Shown here: positions 6,835-15,167 of the stretch, in pieces
How positions within the stretch are numbered: the stretch's first letter is position 1
Layout: each line of letters begins with the position of its first letter
Source: Microtetraspora fusca
GTDB taxonomy: Bacteria; Actinomycetota; Actinomycetes; Streptosporangiales; Streptosporangiaceae
Reading direction: 5' to 3'
NCBI RefSeq assembly: GCF_001570365.1
Contig: NZ_BBYK01000075.1
Coordinates: 1 to 35,288 of the forward strand
Length of the DNA: 35,288 nucleotides
The notes under the pieces: generated by a model
Database searches by the model: none
What the model was told of the DNA's origin: nothing
The model's input: only the letters and a program-made list of their open reading frames with translations
Made by a program: the position numbers and the translations under genes

Positions 6835-8889
6835 TCAGAACCCGCAGATCTCCGAGAGCGACTCCGCGGCCTTGTCGTTCGGCGTCGGAGTGACCGGACG
6901 TGTGGGCCTGCTCGCCGTGACTCCGGCGGAGGGGCTGGACGAGGCGCTCGCGGTCGGTGAGGCGGAGGGCGACGTGCCGCCGGTCCCGGCGCCGCTCGGG
7001 CTCGCGGTGACACCCGCGGCGGCGGTGTGGCTGTCCGCCGTGGACTCGCGGATCGCCTTGAGAGTGAGCTTGCGGATCTTGCTCCAGTCCGGATTGCCGG
7101 TGTAGATGGTCGGCGGCACGAACTGGAGGCTGGTGATCTTGGCGTCCTTCACCTTCAACCCGAGCGGGACCAGGTGCTCCAGGAGGTCGCGCGGGATGTC
7201 CGTGCGGAACATGTGCCGGGCGGCGGCGGCGATCTTGCTGAAGTTCGCGAGTACGGTGGCCGGGCTGGCCTGCTGGGCGAGCGCGCCGATCACGCAGCGC
7301 TGGCGGGCCATACGGGAGAAGTCGTCGCTGTCCACCCGGGAGCGGCCGTACCAGAGGACCTCTTCTCCGTTCAGCTGCCGGTAACCGGCCTTGATGGTGC
7401 CGGCGGTGCCGAAGTGGCCGCCCCACTTGATGTCCTGCTCGACCCGGATGCGGAGCCCGCCGATGGCGTCGACCAGGCGGGCGAAGCCGAACATGTCGAC
7501 CATCGCGTAGTAGTCGATGTGCAGGCCGAGGGTGTAGCCGATCGCGTCCTTCAGCGCCTCGGGGCCGCGGTTCTTGCCGCCCATGAGCTCCGGATTGTTG
7601 TCCGCGTAGTACCAGACGGCGTTCAGCAGGCCCTGGCCCTCGAAATTGAACCCGTTGGGGAACTGCTTCTGCATCGGGCTGCTCGCCGGGAACCGTACGT
7701 ACTGCAGGTTGCGCGGCAGGCTGAACAGGACGGTGTTGCCGGTGGCGAGGTTGACGCTGGCCACGGTCATCGAGTCGGTGCGCACGCCGTCGCGGTTGCC
7801 GGCGGCGTCCGCGCCGAGGAGGAGGAAGTTCACCCTCTTGCGGCCGTTCCAGGGGTCCTCGGCCCTGATGGGGGACGGACTCGGGCCGCCCGGCTGGGGG
7901 GCCAAGACGTCGTCGAGCAGGTCGCCCGCGGTCTTGATGGTGCTCGCGGTCAGGGCGAACGGCGCCATCACCGAGACGCACAGCACGCCGACGACGATGC
8001 CGGAGACGATCTGCCCCTTGCGGGGCAGGCGGTCCGGGCGGAGCGCCATGTAGGACATCGCGATCAGCGCGAACCAGGCGAGGGCGCCCGCGCCCGCGCC
8101 GATCATGACGGTGGTGAGCGTGCTCTGCCGGACCGCCGCGCCGACGTTCTCCAGGAACTGCAGGCCGTAGACCACCGCCGCGATCAGGAGCGCGCCGAAG
8201 AGGACCAGCATGATGAATCCGGTACGGCGTTTGCCCGCCCGCAGGTGGGCCGCGCCGGGGATGATCGCCGACAGCGCCGTCCAGCCGATGAGGGACGCGG
8301 TCGTCACGGGCTTCCCGTATCGGGGACCCGACCTCTTGGCCTGCTGCTCGCGGGGGTCTCCCTGGGGGCCGGCCCCCCTCGGGGGCTCCTGCCCCTCGAT
8401 GCGCGGTCCCTGGCCCGTTGCCTGGGGTGCCGTGCTCTCGTGCCGCTCCGCGCGGCCGTCCCGCCGCCGGTCCCGGCCCTCGCGCCCCGGGCCGCCGGAG
8501 CGCGGGGGCTCTCCGCCGCCGCGTGGCGGGGGCGGCGTCTGCGGACCACCGGTGGCGCGGCGGGAAGTCGCGCGATCCGAGGCATCCGGCCCCTGCTGCG
8601 GAGATCTCGGCCGGCGCACCGCCCTGGTCTGCTCACTGCCGCCGCCCGCCGGGTCGCGGCCCTGCTCCGGAGCGCGGTTCCCTTCTGAGCCCGCCGCGTT
8701 CGGCTCGGGCCCGTTCCCGGGGCCGGGATTCCCGGCTTCACGGCGGGGAGTGCCGGGGCCGCGCTCGGGGGTGTCGCCGCCCCGTTCGGGCCCTTGTGGG
8801 CCGTCCCCGGGCGGACGTCTCCGGGAGCGCGGTTGTGACGGGTCCTCCGGACCGTCTCCGGCCTCGTCCATGGCGTCCCCACGGCGCAT
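6835..8889 (-). CDS. LytR-CpsA-Psr (LCP) family cell-wall glycopolymer ligase
   Basis: LCP proteins move teichoic-acid-like or other glycopolymers from lipid carriers onto peptidoglycan, outside the membrane. The 684-residue protein starts with a cytoplasmic Pro/Arg/Gly-rich tail (about 1-185). Three membrane segments follow (about 223-243, 258-280, 294-316), then the LCP domain (about 350-580). Seen there are [49 protein letters not shown] and [19 protein letters not shown], which hold the Asp and Arg residues that bind the polyprenyl phosphate. A Ser/Pro/Thr-rich C-terminal tail (about 600-670) ends in EICGF. The start is uncertain: ATG 8889 has GGGAG nine bases ahead, ATG 8871 has GGGGAC, and a TTG lies at 8916. 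Confidence 0.92.
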   Translation of the reverse strand: MRRGDAMDEAGDGPEDPSQPRSRRRPPGDGPQGPERGGDTPERGPGTPRREAGNPGPGNGPEPNAAGSEGNRAPEQGRDPAGGGSEQTRAVRRPRSPQQGPDASDRATSRRATGGPQTPPPPRGGGEPPRSGGPGREGRDRRRDGRAERHESTAPQATGQGPRIEGQEPPRGAGPQGDPREQQAKRSGPRYGKPVTTASLIGWTALSAIIPGAAHLRAGKRRTGFIMLVLFGALLIAAVVYGLQFLENVGAAVRQSTLTTVMIGAGAGALAWFALIAMSYMALRPDRLPRKGQIVSGIVVGVLCVSVMAPFALTASTIKTAGDLLDDVLAPQPGGPSPSPIRAEDPWNGRKRVNFLLLGADAAGNRDGVRTDSMTVASVNLATGNTVLFSLPRNLQYVRFPASSPMQKQFPNGFNFEGQGLLNAVWYYADNNPELMGGKNRGPEALKDAIGYTLGLHIDYYAMVDMFGFARLVDAIGGLRIRVEQDIKWGGHFGTAGTIKAGYRQLNGEEVLWYGRSRVDSDDFSRMARQRCVIGALAQQASPATVLANFSKIAAAARHMFRTDIPRDLLEHLVPLGLKVKDAKITSLQFVPPTIYTGNPDWSKIRKLTLKAIRESTADSHTAAAGVTASPSGAGTGGTSPSASPTASASSSPSAGVTASRPTRPVTPTPNDKAAESLSEICGF

Positions 8890-9105
8890 GGTGAACCGCT
8901 CCCGTCTCGTAGGCAAATGCCCGGTATCCGAAGTTGCAAGAATTGACGACGGATTCTAGCCCCATATCCCCACAAGGCTGACAGAAGCCAAATAAAGGAC
9001 GATGACGGCGCTGAACCACGCCTCGCGGAGCGGGGGCGACGACCGTGGCCACACCGGCCGTCGGCGGCTCGGCGGTCCCTCGGGAGGGTCAGAGACGACC
9101 TGAAC

Positions 9106-9136
9106 GCGGCGAGGCGGGAAGGCGCCGCCTCGCCGC
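9106..9136 (-). terminator. Terminator hairpin after the metallopeptidase
   Basis: Arms 9106-9117 and 9125-9136 pair perfectly over 12 bp with a 7-base loop, 30 bases past the stop of the metallopeptidase gene. The rest of 8890-9165 is otherwise the promoter region of the LCP gene, with no gene visible. Confidence 0.65.
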
Positions 9137-9165
9137 GCGCGGAGGTGTGATCTGTCAGGTAGGAC

Positions 9166-10743
9166 TCAGGAGACCGAGGACGCGCCGACGGCCCAGGTGT
9201 TGCACTGGTAGGCCTTCTGGCGTACGTATCCCTGCCGGAACCACCCGTAGTTGCTGGCGGTGCTGCCGTGGTCGCGCGGGTAGCCGGGCTGGTCCCCCAT
9301 GTAGCCGTAGGCCGACAGCAGCGAGTTGCGCTGGCTCGAGTTGATCGGATAGGTCGACTCCACCGACCGCATGAACATGCCGCCGAAGCACGTCGCCTGC
9401 AGCTCGTGCCGACGAGTCAGTGCCAGTTGCGCGCTCTTGGACGAGGTGGCGAGGTAGTGCCGCCACCACTCGTCCGAGATGCCGGAGATGTTCTGGATGT
9501 GGTGGCCGTACTCGTGGGCCATCATGCTGATGATGTAGCCGTGCCAGTTCCCAAACGAGCCGTACTCCTTCACCAGCGCGGACGTCGAGGCGTAGATCGT
9601 GCTGTTGCGCGGGCAGTAGTACGGCACGTTGCTCCCGGGGGACGGGTAGTCGCCGCACGCGCCGCGCCCCTTACGCGGCGCGATCATGTAGCTCGGGGGG
9701 TTCCAGGTGATCCCCACACGGGCCAGCGTCGGCTCCCATGCCCTTCCCATGCACTGCCCGGTCCTCAGGATCAGCGCCTTGAACTGGGCGTGGTTGTAGA
9801 TGTTGGCGCTCCCCGCCGGGCACCTCGTCGTCGGCAGGGCGCCGGCGAGGTAGACGCTGTTGGCCTTCAGGCTCCGGTTGACCGGCCGTGACGTCGGCTC
9901 CCGCGTCGGCTGGGAGGTCGGCTGAGAGGTCGGCTGGGAGGTCGGCTGGGACGTCGGCAGCGACGTGGGCTGCGATGTCGGCCGGGACGTCGGCTCGTCG
10001 TACGGCGGAGGGGAGTAGGTGTCCGTGGGCAGCGCGACCGGGGTCGTCGGGTCCTGGTTCCCCGAGCCCCTGAGCAGCGCGGCGCCCACGACGAGCACGA
10101 CGAAGGCGAGTGCCATCACGCCCAGCAGCCCGCCGACGATCGCGCCCGCGCTCGACTTCTTCTTCGGCTGCCAGGCGGGTGGCGCGTAGCGGGGCGGGCC
10201 GTACGGCCCGGCCGGCCGCGGGGGGCCGGGCGGGTACGGAGGCCGCGGCTGGGGCGACCAGCCCGTCGGTCCCGGGCCGTACCCCTGTCCGGGCGAGGGC
10301 CGCGGCATCCCCGGCGGCATCCCAGACGGCATCCCCTGGGGCGTCCCCTGCGGCATCGGCCCCGGCATCTGCGGGGGCATCCCGTTGGGCGCGACCGGCG
10401 GAGCCCCGTGCGGAGGTCCCGGAGGCGCTCCCTGCGGTGCGGCGTACGGGCCCCCCGGAGGCATGGCGTACGGCGTCCCGCCCGGCGCTCCGGGAGGCGT
10501 CCCCTGCGGCATCCCCGGCGGCATTCCGGTCGGACCGTACGGTGGGCCCTGCGGCGGCGCGGGCGGCGGGTAGTGGCCCGCCTGAGAGCCCGGCGGTGGC
10601 GGGTAGGCCGCTCCCTGCGCCCCGGGCGGTGGAGGTGGGTAGGCCGCTCCCTGCGCCCCGGGCGGTGGAGGCGGGAATCCCGGGGTCGGCTCGGGGTACG
10701 GATGCCCGTCCTGTGGCGGCGGTGGAGGGTACTGCGGCGCCAA
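9166..10743 (-). CDS. Membrane-anchored neutral zinc metallopeptidase (YpfJ-type)
   Basis: The protein has 525 residues. About 190 N-terminal residues are Pro/Gly/Met/Gln-rich and low in complexity, ending in PKKKSS. One membrane segment follows (about 198-220), then a PTSQ-type repeat linker, then the extracellular peptidase domain (about 285-525). The zinc site is seen in MMAHEYGHHIQN (HExxH near residue 408) and the downstream RRHELQATCFGG, whose Glu fits the third ligand of the PF04228 putative neutral zinc metallopeptidase family. The domain has several Cys that may form disulphides. The start is TTG at 10743, six bases after AGGGGG. The orientation is N-in with an external catalytic domain. 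The physiological substrate is unknown. Confidence 0.9.
   Translation of the reverse strand: MAPQYPPPPPQDGHPYPEPTPGFPPPPPGAQGAAYPPPPPGAQGAAYPPPPGSQAGHYPPPAPPQGPPYGPTGMPPGMPQGTPPGAPGGTPYAMPPGGPYAAPQGAPPGPPHGAPPVAPNGMPPQMPGPMPQGTPQGMPSGMPPGMPRPSPGQGYGPGPTGWSPQPRPPYPPGPPRPAGPYGPPRYAPPAWQPKKKSSAGAIVGGLLGVMALAFVVLVVGAALLRGSGNQDPTTPVALPTDTYSPPPYDEPTSRPTSQPTSLPTSQPTSQPTSQPTSQPTREPTSRPVNRSLKANSVYLAGALPTTRCPAGSANIYNHAQFKALILRTGQCMGRAWEPTLARVGITWNPPSYMIAPRKGRGACGDYPSPGSNVPYYCPRNSTIYASTSALVKEYGSFGNWHGYIISMMAHEYGHHIQNISGISDEWWRHYLATSSKSAQLALTRRHELQATCFGGMFMRSVESTYPINSSQRNSLLSAYGYMGDQPGYPRDHGSTASNYGWFRQGYVRQKAYQCNTWAVGASSVS
9892..9993 (-). repeat. 12-base repeats encoding PTSQ/PTSR linker
   Basis: About eight to nine degenerate copies of a 12-base unit encode Pro-Thr-Ser-Gln/Arg/Leu in the linker between the membrane anchor and the catalytic domain of the metallopeptidase. 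They are a cell-wall-spanning, possibly glycosylated stalk and a likely site of length variation. Confidence 0.8.
10602..10671 (-). repeat. 36-base tandem duplication in the Pro-rich tail
   Basis: A 34-base block at 10602-10635 recurs at 10638-10671, an offset of 36 bases. It encodes two copies of a GAQGAAYPPPPP-type unit at the N-terminus of the metallopeptidase. The frame is kept. Confidence 0.75.
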
Positions 10744-10896
10744 GTTTTGCCCCCTTGTCCTGAAATATCGGGCAAAACCATACTCATTTCACATGCGTAA
10801 CGGATGTCGCAACGAGTGGGAGCGGAGGGTAATCAGCCGAGGTGATCTCTGCGATCTTCCGGAATAGCCGGGCCCATCTGCCCTAGCTTTTCTCGC

Positions 10897-11766
10897 ATGA
10901 ATCTGCAGCAGCTCCGTTATGTGGTCGCGACTGCGGAGCACCGCACCATGACCGAGGCGGCCCGGTCTCTTTACATCGCGCAACCCGCACTTTCCCGCGC
11001 GATCCGGGATCTGGAACGCGAGCTGGGCCTGACCCTCTTCGCCCGCTCGGGGCGCGGCGTCGTGGTGACGCCGCAGGGGCGGCGGGTGGTCAAGCTCGCC
11101 CGCGAGGCGCTCGACGCCGTCCGCGAGATCGAGATGCTGGCGGCCGGTTCGCAGGCGCCCGGTGCGGAGTTGCGCATCGCCGCCACCCCCAGCCTCGAAC
11201 CGGGGCTCGCCGGGCGGCTGCTGCCCGCCTACGCGGCGGAGCATCCCGGCATCCGCGTGCAGATCGTGCGCTGCGACGGGCGCGACAGCGTGGTCAGCGC
11301 CGTGCGCGAGCAGCGCGCCGACCTCGGCCTGACCGACCTGCCCGTGCCGACCGACCTGGTCACCCATCCCGTCGAGCGGCAGGAGTTCGTCCTCATCTCG
11401 CCGCCCGGGGCGGGCCTCCCCGAGCCCGTGCCGCTCGCCAGGCTGAACGGCATGCGCCTGCTGCTGCCCACCCCGGGAAGCCCCCGGCGCAGGGAGTTCG
11501 ACCACATCTTCACGACGTACGGCGTCCGCCCCGTGGTCGCTGTCGAGTCCGACGACAGGGCCGGATGGCTGGGCGTGGTGAAGGACGCCGGCGCGCACCT
11601 GCTCTGGTACCGGGCGATGGCCGAGCAGGCCGCGCGGGCCGGCCTGGAGGTGCGCGCGCTGAGCCCGGCGCTCAAGAAGGTCATCGCGGTGGTGCACGCC
11701 CGGCGGCGGCTTCCGCCGATGGCGCAGGATTTCGTCGCCATCGCGGAGGGCGGCTCCGCCGCGTAG
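10897..11766 (+). CDS. LysR-family transcriptional regulator
   Basis: The protein has 289 residues, the usual LysR length. The N-terminal winged helix-turn-helix is clear (MNLQQLRYVVATAEHRTMTEAARSLYIAQPALSRAIRDLE, about 1-40). It continues with LGLTLFARSGRGVVVTPQGR and a periplasmic-binding-like effector domain (about 90-285). No good ribosome site is seen; a possible -10 (TAGCTT) only eight bases ahead of the ATG suggests a leaderless message. It is divergent from the metallopeptidase gene, with 153 bases between them, so that gene is a possible target. The effector is unknown. Confidence 0.92.
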   Translation: MNLQQLRYVVATAEHRTMTEAARSLYIAQPALSRAIRDLERELGLTLFARSGRGVVVTPQGRRVVKLAREALDAVREIEMLAAGSQAPGAELRIAATPSLEPGLAGRLLPAYAAEHPGIRVQIVRCDGRDSVVSAVREQRADLGLTDLPVPTDLVTHPVERQEFVLISPPGAGLPEPVPLARLNGMRLLLPTPGSPRRREFDHIFTTYGVRPVVAVESDDRAGWLGVVKDAGAHLLWYRAMAEQAARAGLEVRALSPALKKVIAVVHARRRLPPMAQDFVAIAEGGSAA

Positions 11767-11784
11767 CTTTGGAGCGCTCCAAAG
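11767..11784. promoter_or_regulatory. Perfect 18-bp palindrome CTTTGGAGCGCTCCAAAG
   Basis: This is a perfect, gapless 18-bp palindrome directly after the LysR stop and 77 bases upstream of the folP2 start. Its centre TTGGAGCGCTCCAA agrees at 12 of 14 bases with the Streptomyces CebR operator TGGGAGCGCTCCCA, a LacI-family site. It may be an operator for the next gene. It could also form a hairpin in the LysR transcript. Confidence 0.5.
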
Positions 11785-11793
11785 AGAGCTTCA

Positions 11794-11814
11794 GCCCCCC
11801 GCGATCCAGGGGGC
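11794..11814 (+). terminator. Short GC hairpin followed by T-rich tract
   Basis: Arms GCCCCC (11794-11799) and GGGGGC (11809-11814) flank a 9-base loop, followed by GGCGGTTTT. It can end the LysR transcript. Confidence 0.45.
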
Positions 11815-11861
11815 CGGCGGTTTTGATCGTCTCTTCAGCTCGCGGAGGTACGCTGGCCGAG

Positions 11862-12695
11862 ATGTCTACTCTGCGCCTTCGCGGCCGGGCCTTCGGCCCG
11901 GGCGACCACGCGATCATGGCGGTGGTCAACCGCACGCCCGACTCCTTCTTCGACAGGGGAGCGACCTTCGGGTTCGGCGCCGCGCTCGACGCGGTCGCGC
12001 GGGCGATCGACGGGGGAGCCGACATCGTCGACATCGGCGGCGTCAAGGCGGGGCCGGGGGACGAGGTCGATCCGGAGGAGGAGATCCGCCGCGTGGCCGA
12101 CCTCGTCGCCGAGGTCCGGGCCCGCCACCCCGGCGTGATCATCAGCGTGGACACCTGGCGGTCCGAGGTCGCCGAGGTGGTCGCCCAGGCCGGAGCCGAC
12201 CTGCTCAACGACACCTGGGGCGGCGTCGATCCCGGGCTCGCCGGGGTCGCCGCGCGCCACGGCATCGGCCTGGTCTGCGCGCACGCCGGCCGCGTCGAGC
12301 CGCGTACCCGCCCGCACCGCATCGCGTACGACGATGTCGTGGCGGACGTGATCGGCTACACGACGGCGCTCGCGGAGCGGGCGGTCGCCGCCGGCGTGCG
12401 GCCGGACGCGGTGCTGATCGACCCGGCGCACGACTTCGGCAAGAACACCTGGCACTCGCTGGAGGTGAGCCGCCGCCTCGACGAGATGGTGGCCACCGGG
12501 TGGCCGGTGCTGGTGGCCGTGTCCAACAAGGACTTCGTCGGCGAGACGCTCGGCGGCCTCCCGGTCGAGGAGCGCCACGCTGGCACCCTCGCCACCCTGG
12601 CCGTCTCCGCGCTCCAGGGGGCGCGGGTCTTCCGCGTCCACGACGCCGCCGCGGCCCGCGCCGCCCTGGACGTGGTCGAGCGCCTGCGCGGCTGA
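11862..12695 (+). CDS. folP2: FolP2-type dihydropteroate synthase homologue
   Basis: The protein has 277 residues and the DHPS barrel motifs: MAVVNRTPDSFFDRG (19-33), DIGGVKAGPG (57-66), ISVDTW, LLNDTWGGVDP, LIDPAHDFGKN and a C-terminal RVHD. The loop reads DIGGVKAGPG where true DHPS has DIGGESTRPG, and DPAHDFGKN replaces DPGIGFGKT. These are the features of mycobacterial FolP2 (Rv1207), which is reported to lack DHPS activity and neighbours gpgS. A gpgS homologue is also in this window at 31056. So the protein may serve glucosylglycerate metabolism rather than folate synthesis; that role is inference. ATG 11862 is chosen by homology of the N-terminus; the GGAGG lies 13 bases ahead, rather far. 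It ends 22 bases from the convergent decarboxylase gene. Confidence 0.85.
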   Translation: MSTLRLRGRAFGPGDHAIMAVVNRTPDSFFDRGATFGFGAALDAVARAIDGGADIVDIGGVKAGPGDEVDPEEEIRRVADLVAEVRARHPGVIISVDTWRSEVAEVVAQAGADLLNDTWGGVDPGLAGVAARHGIGLVCAHAGRVEPRTRPHRIAYDDVVADVIGYTTALAERAVAAGVRPDAVLIDPAHDFGKNTWHSLEVSRRLDEMVATGWPVLVAVSNKDFVGETLGGLPVEERHAGTLATLAVSALQGARVFRVHDAAAARAALDVVERLRG

Positions 12696-12717
12696 GCCGC
12701 GGCCCCGCCAGGGGCGC

Positions 12718-14268
12718 TCAGGAGTAGATCGCCGACAGGAACCTGACCAGCACCGCCTCCCGGATCTCGGCGGGCAGGGCGTCGAGGACGGCGTTCACGA
12801 CGGCCATCTCCTGCGGGCCGCCGCCGTCGAGCCCGATGCCGACCGAGGCGGCGAGCTCGGAGAAGGTGGCGTCGTCGAGGGCCTCCAGGTCCACCGAGGC
12901 GATGAGCTCCGGCAGTCCGTCCGGTACCGCGGCCGGCCCGGCCAGGCGGGCGGCCTCCGCGGACCTCGCGATCACTTCGAGCATCGCCTCGACGCCGTGC
13001 AGGGTGACGCCGGTGACGGTGACGTGCAGATTGGCCGGGATCCCTGCGTACGAGAGCTGCGGCTGGAGGAACCAGCCGTGCCGGCGCGCCTCGTCGGCGA
13101 GCACGAACACGTCGATGGCGCCGCCGGGCGCGTCCGGGTCGGCCGCGATGGCGACGAGCGACGACTCGGGACGGCCGAGCACCCGCAGCCCCGGGATCGC
13201 CGACACGCCCTCGATCAGCCTGCGCGTGGCCTCCAGCGTCGTACGGCCCAGCTCCAGGTAGCCGTCGCGGCCGAGGGACTGGAGGGTGGCCCACGCCCCG
13301 CCGAGCGGACCGGCCGAGCGCGAGCTCTGCACGGTGGCGTTGATGACCGTGTACCCGGGCCAGGCGGCGGACGCGAAGTAGGCGCGGCGGCGCAGCGCCG
13401 CGTCCGCGAAGAGCAGGACGGAGGCGCCCTTGGGCGCGTAGCCGAACTTGTGCAGGTCGCAGGAGATCGAGGTGACGCCGGGCACGCGCAGATCGAACGG
13501 CGGGATCTCCGCGCCCGCCTCGCGCAGCCAGGGGAGCAGCCATCCGCCGACGCAGGCGTCCACGTGGCAGGGGACGCCCCGCGACGCGGCGAGCGCGGCG
13601 ATCTCCTCCACCGGGTCGATCACGCCCTGGGGGTAGGACGGCGCGGAGACCACGACGAGGATCGTCCGGTCGCCGATCGCGGCCTCGACCGCGGGGACGG
13701 AGACGCGGAACGTCACCGGGTCCACCGGCACGGGCACGACCTCGACCCCGAGATAGTGGGCGGCCTTGTGGAACGCCGGATGCGCGGTCACCGGGAGCAC
13801 GAGCTGCGGGGCCCGCCCGGCGCCTTCCCCGGCGTCGCCCGGCGCGCCGCTTCCGGCGGCTGTGCTGTCGGCGACTGTGCTGTCGGCGACCGTGCTTCCG
13901 GCGGCCATGCTTTTGGCGGCCGTGGTCGCGCGCCAGTGGTCGCGGGCCGCCTTCACCGCCAACATGATCGACTCCGTGCCGCCGCCGGTGAAGATCCCCG
14001 GAGTGGCCGCGTCGCCCCCGAGCAGGTCCGCGACCGCGCGGACCACCTGCTTCTCCAGCGCCACCATGCTCGGGAACGCCGTCGGGTCGAGCATGTTGAC
14101 CTCGAGCATCTCGGCGTACGCCCGGTGGGCCGCGTCGTGGATCTCCGGGCGGCCGGTGTCGTACACGTACGCGGTCACCTTGCCGCCGCGGACGGGGAGG
14201 TCGCCGGCCTTCAGCTCGGTCAGCTCGGCGAGCAGCTCCTGGACCGGGCGGCCGTACTCGGGAAGCAT
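12718..14268 (-). CDS. PLP-dependent decarboxylase/lyase, sphingosine-1-phosphate lyase group
   Basis: The protein has 516 residues. Group II PLP motifs are present: GIFTGGGTESIMLAVKAARD (phosphate-binding), LPVTAHPAFHKAAHYLGVEV, VVSAPSYPQGVIDPVEEIA, HVDACVGGW and SISCDLHKFGYAPKG, whose Lys binds the cofactor. The sequence resembles the Dpl1/SGPL lyase and bacterial homologues more than classical glutamate decarboxylases; it lacks the membrane segment of eukaryotic lyases. A roughly 30-residue Ala/Ser/Gly-rich insert, partly coded by 15-base tandem repeats, lies between the DHWRA helix and the LPVTAH strand, where homologues have a short linker. ATG 14268 is preceded by AAGGAGACCCG. The substrate is uncertain; sphingoid-base or amino-acid decarboxylation are options. 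Confidence 0.85.
   Translation of the reverse strand: MLPEYGRPVQELLAELTELKAGDLPVRGGKVTAYVYDTGRPEIHDAAHRAYAEMLEVNMLDPTAFPSMVALEKQVVRAVADLLGGDAATPGIFTGGGTESIMLAVKAARDHWRATTAAKSMAAGSTVADSTVADSTAAGSGAPGDAGEGAGRAPQLVLPVTAHPAFHKAAHYLGVEVVPVPVDPVTFRVSVPAVEAAIGDRTILVVVSAPSYPQGVIDPVEEIAALAASRGVPCHVDACVGGWLLPWLREAGAEIPPFDLRVPGVTSISCDLHKFGYAPKGASVLLFADAALRRRAYFASAAWPGYTVINATVQSSRSAGPLGGAWATLQSLGRDGYLELGRTTLEATRRLIEGVSAIPGLRVLGRPESSLVAIAADPDAPGGAIDVFVLADEARRHGWFLQPQLSYAGIPANLHVTVTGVTLHGVEAMLEVIARSAEAARLAGPAAVPDGLPELIASVDLEALDDATFSELAASVGIGLDGGGPQEMAVVNAVLDALPAEIREAVLVRFLSAIYS
13847..13921 (-). repeat. Five 15-base tandem units inside the PLP enzyme gene
   Basis: Units at 13847-13861, 13862-13876, 13877-13891, 13892-13906 and 13907-13921 are near-identical; the second and third differ at one base. 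They encode the repetitive S-T-V-A-D/A-A-G insert of the decarboxylase and keep the frame. Replication slippage is the probable origin. Confidence 0.85.
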
Positions 14269-14435
14269 CGGGTCTCCTTGGGGGACGGAGGGGCGGAGGG
14301 GGCTCCGAGGACTCCGATGCTAGAGAAGGTGCTCGGCGGGCGGATCTTCGGGCAGGCAGAGCCGGCACGGCGTCTCCGAGTCGGACGCAGCCCCGCTGTG
14401 CACGGCGCTCCCCTTGGAAGCGGGAGTGATCGGCG

Positions 14436-15038
14436 TCAACTGGTCGGCGAGGGGCTCAGGACGGAGGAGGGCGTGGGGCTCGGTGTGGGGGACGCGGTGG
14501 GTGTGGGACTCGGCGAGGGGGAGGGGGCGGACACTGACGGGTTCGGCAGGCTGGAGGCGACGGCGGCCGACTGCACCGGGACGCCGCGCACCGTCACCTC
14601 TCCGGCCTGCTTGAACCGCATCCGCAGGGTGACGTACTGGCCCACCGTGAGCGGCCGCTCCAGGCCATGCAGGGTGACCGTGTACGGACCGGTGCCCACC
14701 CACACGAGCCCGAGCGGCGGCACGCGGACCTCGGGCTGCGACATCGAGACAGACGTGGCCACCCCCTCGGCGCCCACCTGGACCAGGGTGTCCTCCACCC
14801 TCCCGGCGTTGATCAATGAGAAGTAGACGGAGGCGGAGGAGCCCGCGGCGGCGGCCGCGGTCGGCGCGGGGCCGAGGATCGACACGTTCCTGATCTTGAT
14901 CTGGCCCGCCTGCGTGTTGGCGCCCTCGGTGGTCGGGTAGTACTCGGGCGGCACCGGCTCGGTGCCGCAACCGGCGCCGGACAGGACCAGGACCGCCGCC
15001 GCCGCGGCCCATCGCAGCCGTCCCCGTACGCAGGCCAT
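14436..15038 (-). CDS. Putative lipoprotein with PCuAC-like domain (LpqE-like)
   Basis: The protein has 200 residues. ATG 15038 is chosen because GGGAGGT lies just ahead and a signal sequence with lipobox-like end follows (AAAAAVLVLSGAGC, Cys near 24). The mature part has the DUF461/PCuAC beta-sandwich pattern: ASVYFSLINAG, PEVRVPPLGLVWVG, LHGLERPLTVGQYVTLRMRF and GEVTVRGVPV. The copper ligands of the classical H-x10-M-x21-HxM motif are not kept; the HxM position reads TVT. It therefore probably does not bind copper as PCuAC does. A Ser/Pro/Thr-rich tail (about 160-200) suggests cell-wall passage. It precedes the PLP enzyme gene by 167 bases in the same direction. Confidence 0.75.
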   Translation of the reverse strand: MACVRGRLRWAAAAAVLVLSGAGCGTEPVPPEYYPTTEGANTQAGQIKIRNVSILGPAPTAAAAAGSSASVYFSLINAGRVEDTLVQVGAEGVATSVSMSQPEVRVPPLGLVWVGTGPYTVTLHGLERPLTVGQYVTLRMRFKQAGEVTVRGVPVQSAAVASSLPNPSVSAPSPSPSPTPTASPTPSPTPSSVLSPSPTS

Positions 15039-15167
15039 GAGCCACACCTCCCGCACCGTTCGTGATGACCTGGACACACAACGTATATGCCGTGCTGTGG
15101 CGAAACTCGCGCGGCCCGGCCTCCCAGGCGCAGCCTTTACCCGTGTCCCGGCCCCGGCGGGTGACGC

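Noticed and set aside
8890-9105. Possible c-di-AMP riboswitch in front of the LCP gene
   Set aside because: Such riboswitches often precede actinobacterial cell-wall genes, but I could not find its conserved segments in the leader.
9892-9993. Short regular repeats considered as a CRISPR array
   Set aside because: The period is 12 bases with no spacers and the repeats are in-frame codons of a PTSQ linker.
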